Source of the DNA: Alloalcanivorax mobilis
GTDB lineage: Bacteria > Pseudomonadota > Gammaproteobacteria > Pseudomonadales > Alcanivoracaceae
Reading direction: 5' to 3'
Length of the DNA stretch: 53,847 bases
Assembly: GCF_002864685.1 (NCBI RefSeq)
Contig: NZ_NMQZ01000040.1
Location: 1-53,847 of the forward strand
The position numbers and the translations under genes are program-made. This document shows positions 53,800 to 53,847 of this stretch, one piece after another (position 1 is the first letter of the stretch; each line of letters opens with the position of its first letter). The notes under the pieces are model-generated. The model was not told where the DNA came from, did no database searches, and saw only the letters and a program-made list of their open reading frames with translations.

Positions 53800-53847
53800 C
53801 GCCGGACGCCGGACGCCGGACGCCGGACGCCAGACGCCGGACGCCAG
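53800..53847. repeat. heptamer repeat array, copy 3 (runs off the end)
   Basis: Seven GACGCCG/GACGCCA units follow in register immediately after the etfBA terminator and continue beyond the window edge. The unit is the same as at 18911-18984. Confidence 0.88.

Overview
The window is a high-GC gammaproteobacterial chromosome segment with tightly packed operons, no rRNA or tRNA genes that I can see, and no phage, plasmid or insertion-sequence genes. The gene set (FadL porin, ETF and ETF-quinone oxidoreductase, assimilatory nitrate genes, DAHP synthase, DUF1285/TetR pair) and the interspersed short repeats suggest a marine Alcanivorax-like member of the Oceanospirillales. That placement is inference from gene content; no 16S or marker gene is present.

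Layout. (1) 0.37-2.0 kb: a membrane-anchored FMN-binding glutamate-synthase-like protein on the plus strand. (2) 2.07-14.06 kb, minus strand: a twelve-gene respiratory operon, actABCDEF (alternative complex III), a small membrane protein, a SCO copper chaperone, then a caa3 oxidase (subunits II, I, III, IV). Eleven of the twelve genes overlap or are 2 bp apart, so the quinol-to-oxygen branch is encoded as one translationally coupled unit. (3) 14.2-17.3 kb: a large catalase (katE) and, divergently, a periplasmic Cu,Zn superoxide dismutase. (4) 17.3-24.4 kb: a ProP-type osmolyte symporter, a secreted trypsin-like protease with a GlyGly-CTERM tail, an apparently inactive YiiX-like papain-fold protein, a PLP enzyme, a TetR regulator and a DUF1285 protein.

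(5) 24.4-34.7 kb: nitrate assimilation. A nitrate transporter plus a fused PP2C phosphatase/Ser-Thr kinase are read leftward; nirB, nirD, an FAD reductase and the molybdenum nitrate reductase are read rightward. The 344-bp divergent region holds two facing sigma-54 promoters with three NtrC-like sites between them, which explains coordinated nitrogen control. (6) 34.7-39.3 kb: a K+ channel with a zinc ribbon, a membrane-bound peroxiredoxin-like protein, a FadL transporter and DAHP synthase. (7) 39.4-43.8 kb: an IgaA/UmoB homologue, a 44-codon in-frame-deleted sirtuin remnant, a small unknown gene and a GNAT-nitrilase fusion. (8) 43.8-49.6 kb: a LysR regulator with a divergent tiny basic protein, a YjgC-type formate dehydrogenase with its DUF1641 partner, and an alpha/beta-hydrolase lacking the nucleophile serine. 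(9) 49.8-53.8 kb: ETF-quinone oxidoreductase and, divergently, etfBA, separated by a 635-bp region with a PsrA-like operator and a chain of hairpins in the etfB leader.

The main threads are respiration and electron entry (ACIII-caa3, ETF/ETF-QO, formate dehydrogenase), inorganic nitrogen use, and oxidative and envelope stress. The observations most worth following up are the divergent sigma-54/NtrC regulatory region, the structured etfBA leader, the IgaA homologue outside enterobacteria, the sirtuin remnant, and two proteins whose fold is kept but whose catalytic residues are lost. I did not find a clearly new defence or mobile system.
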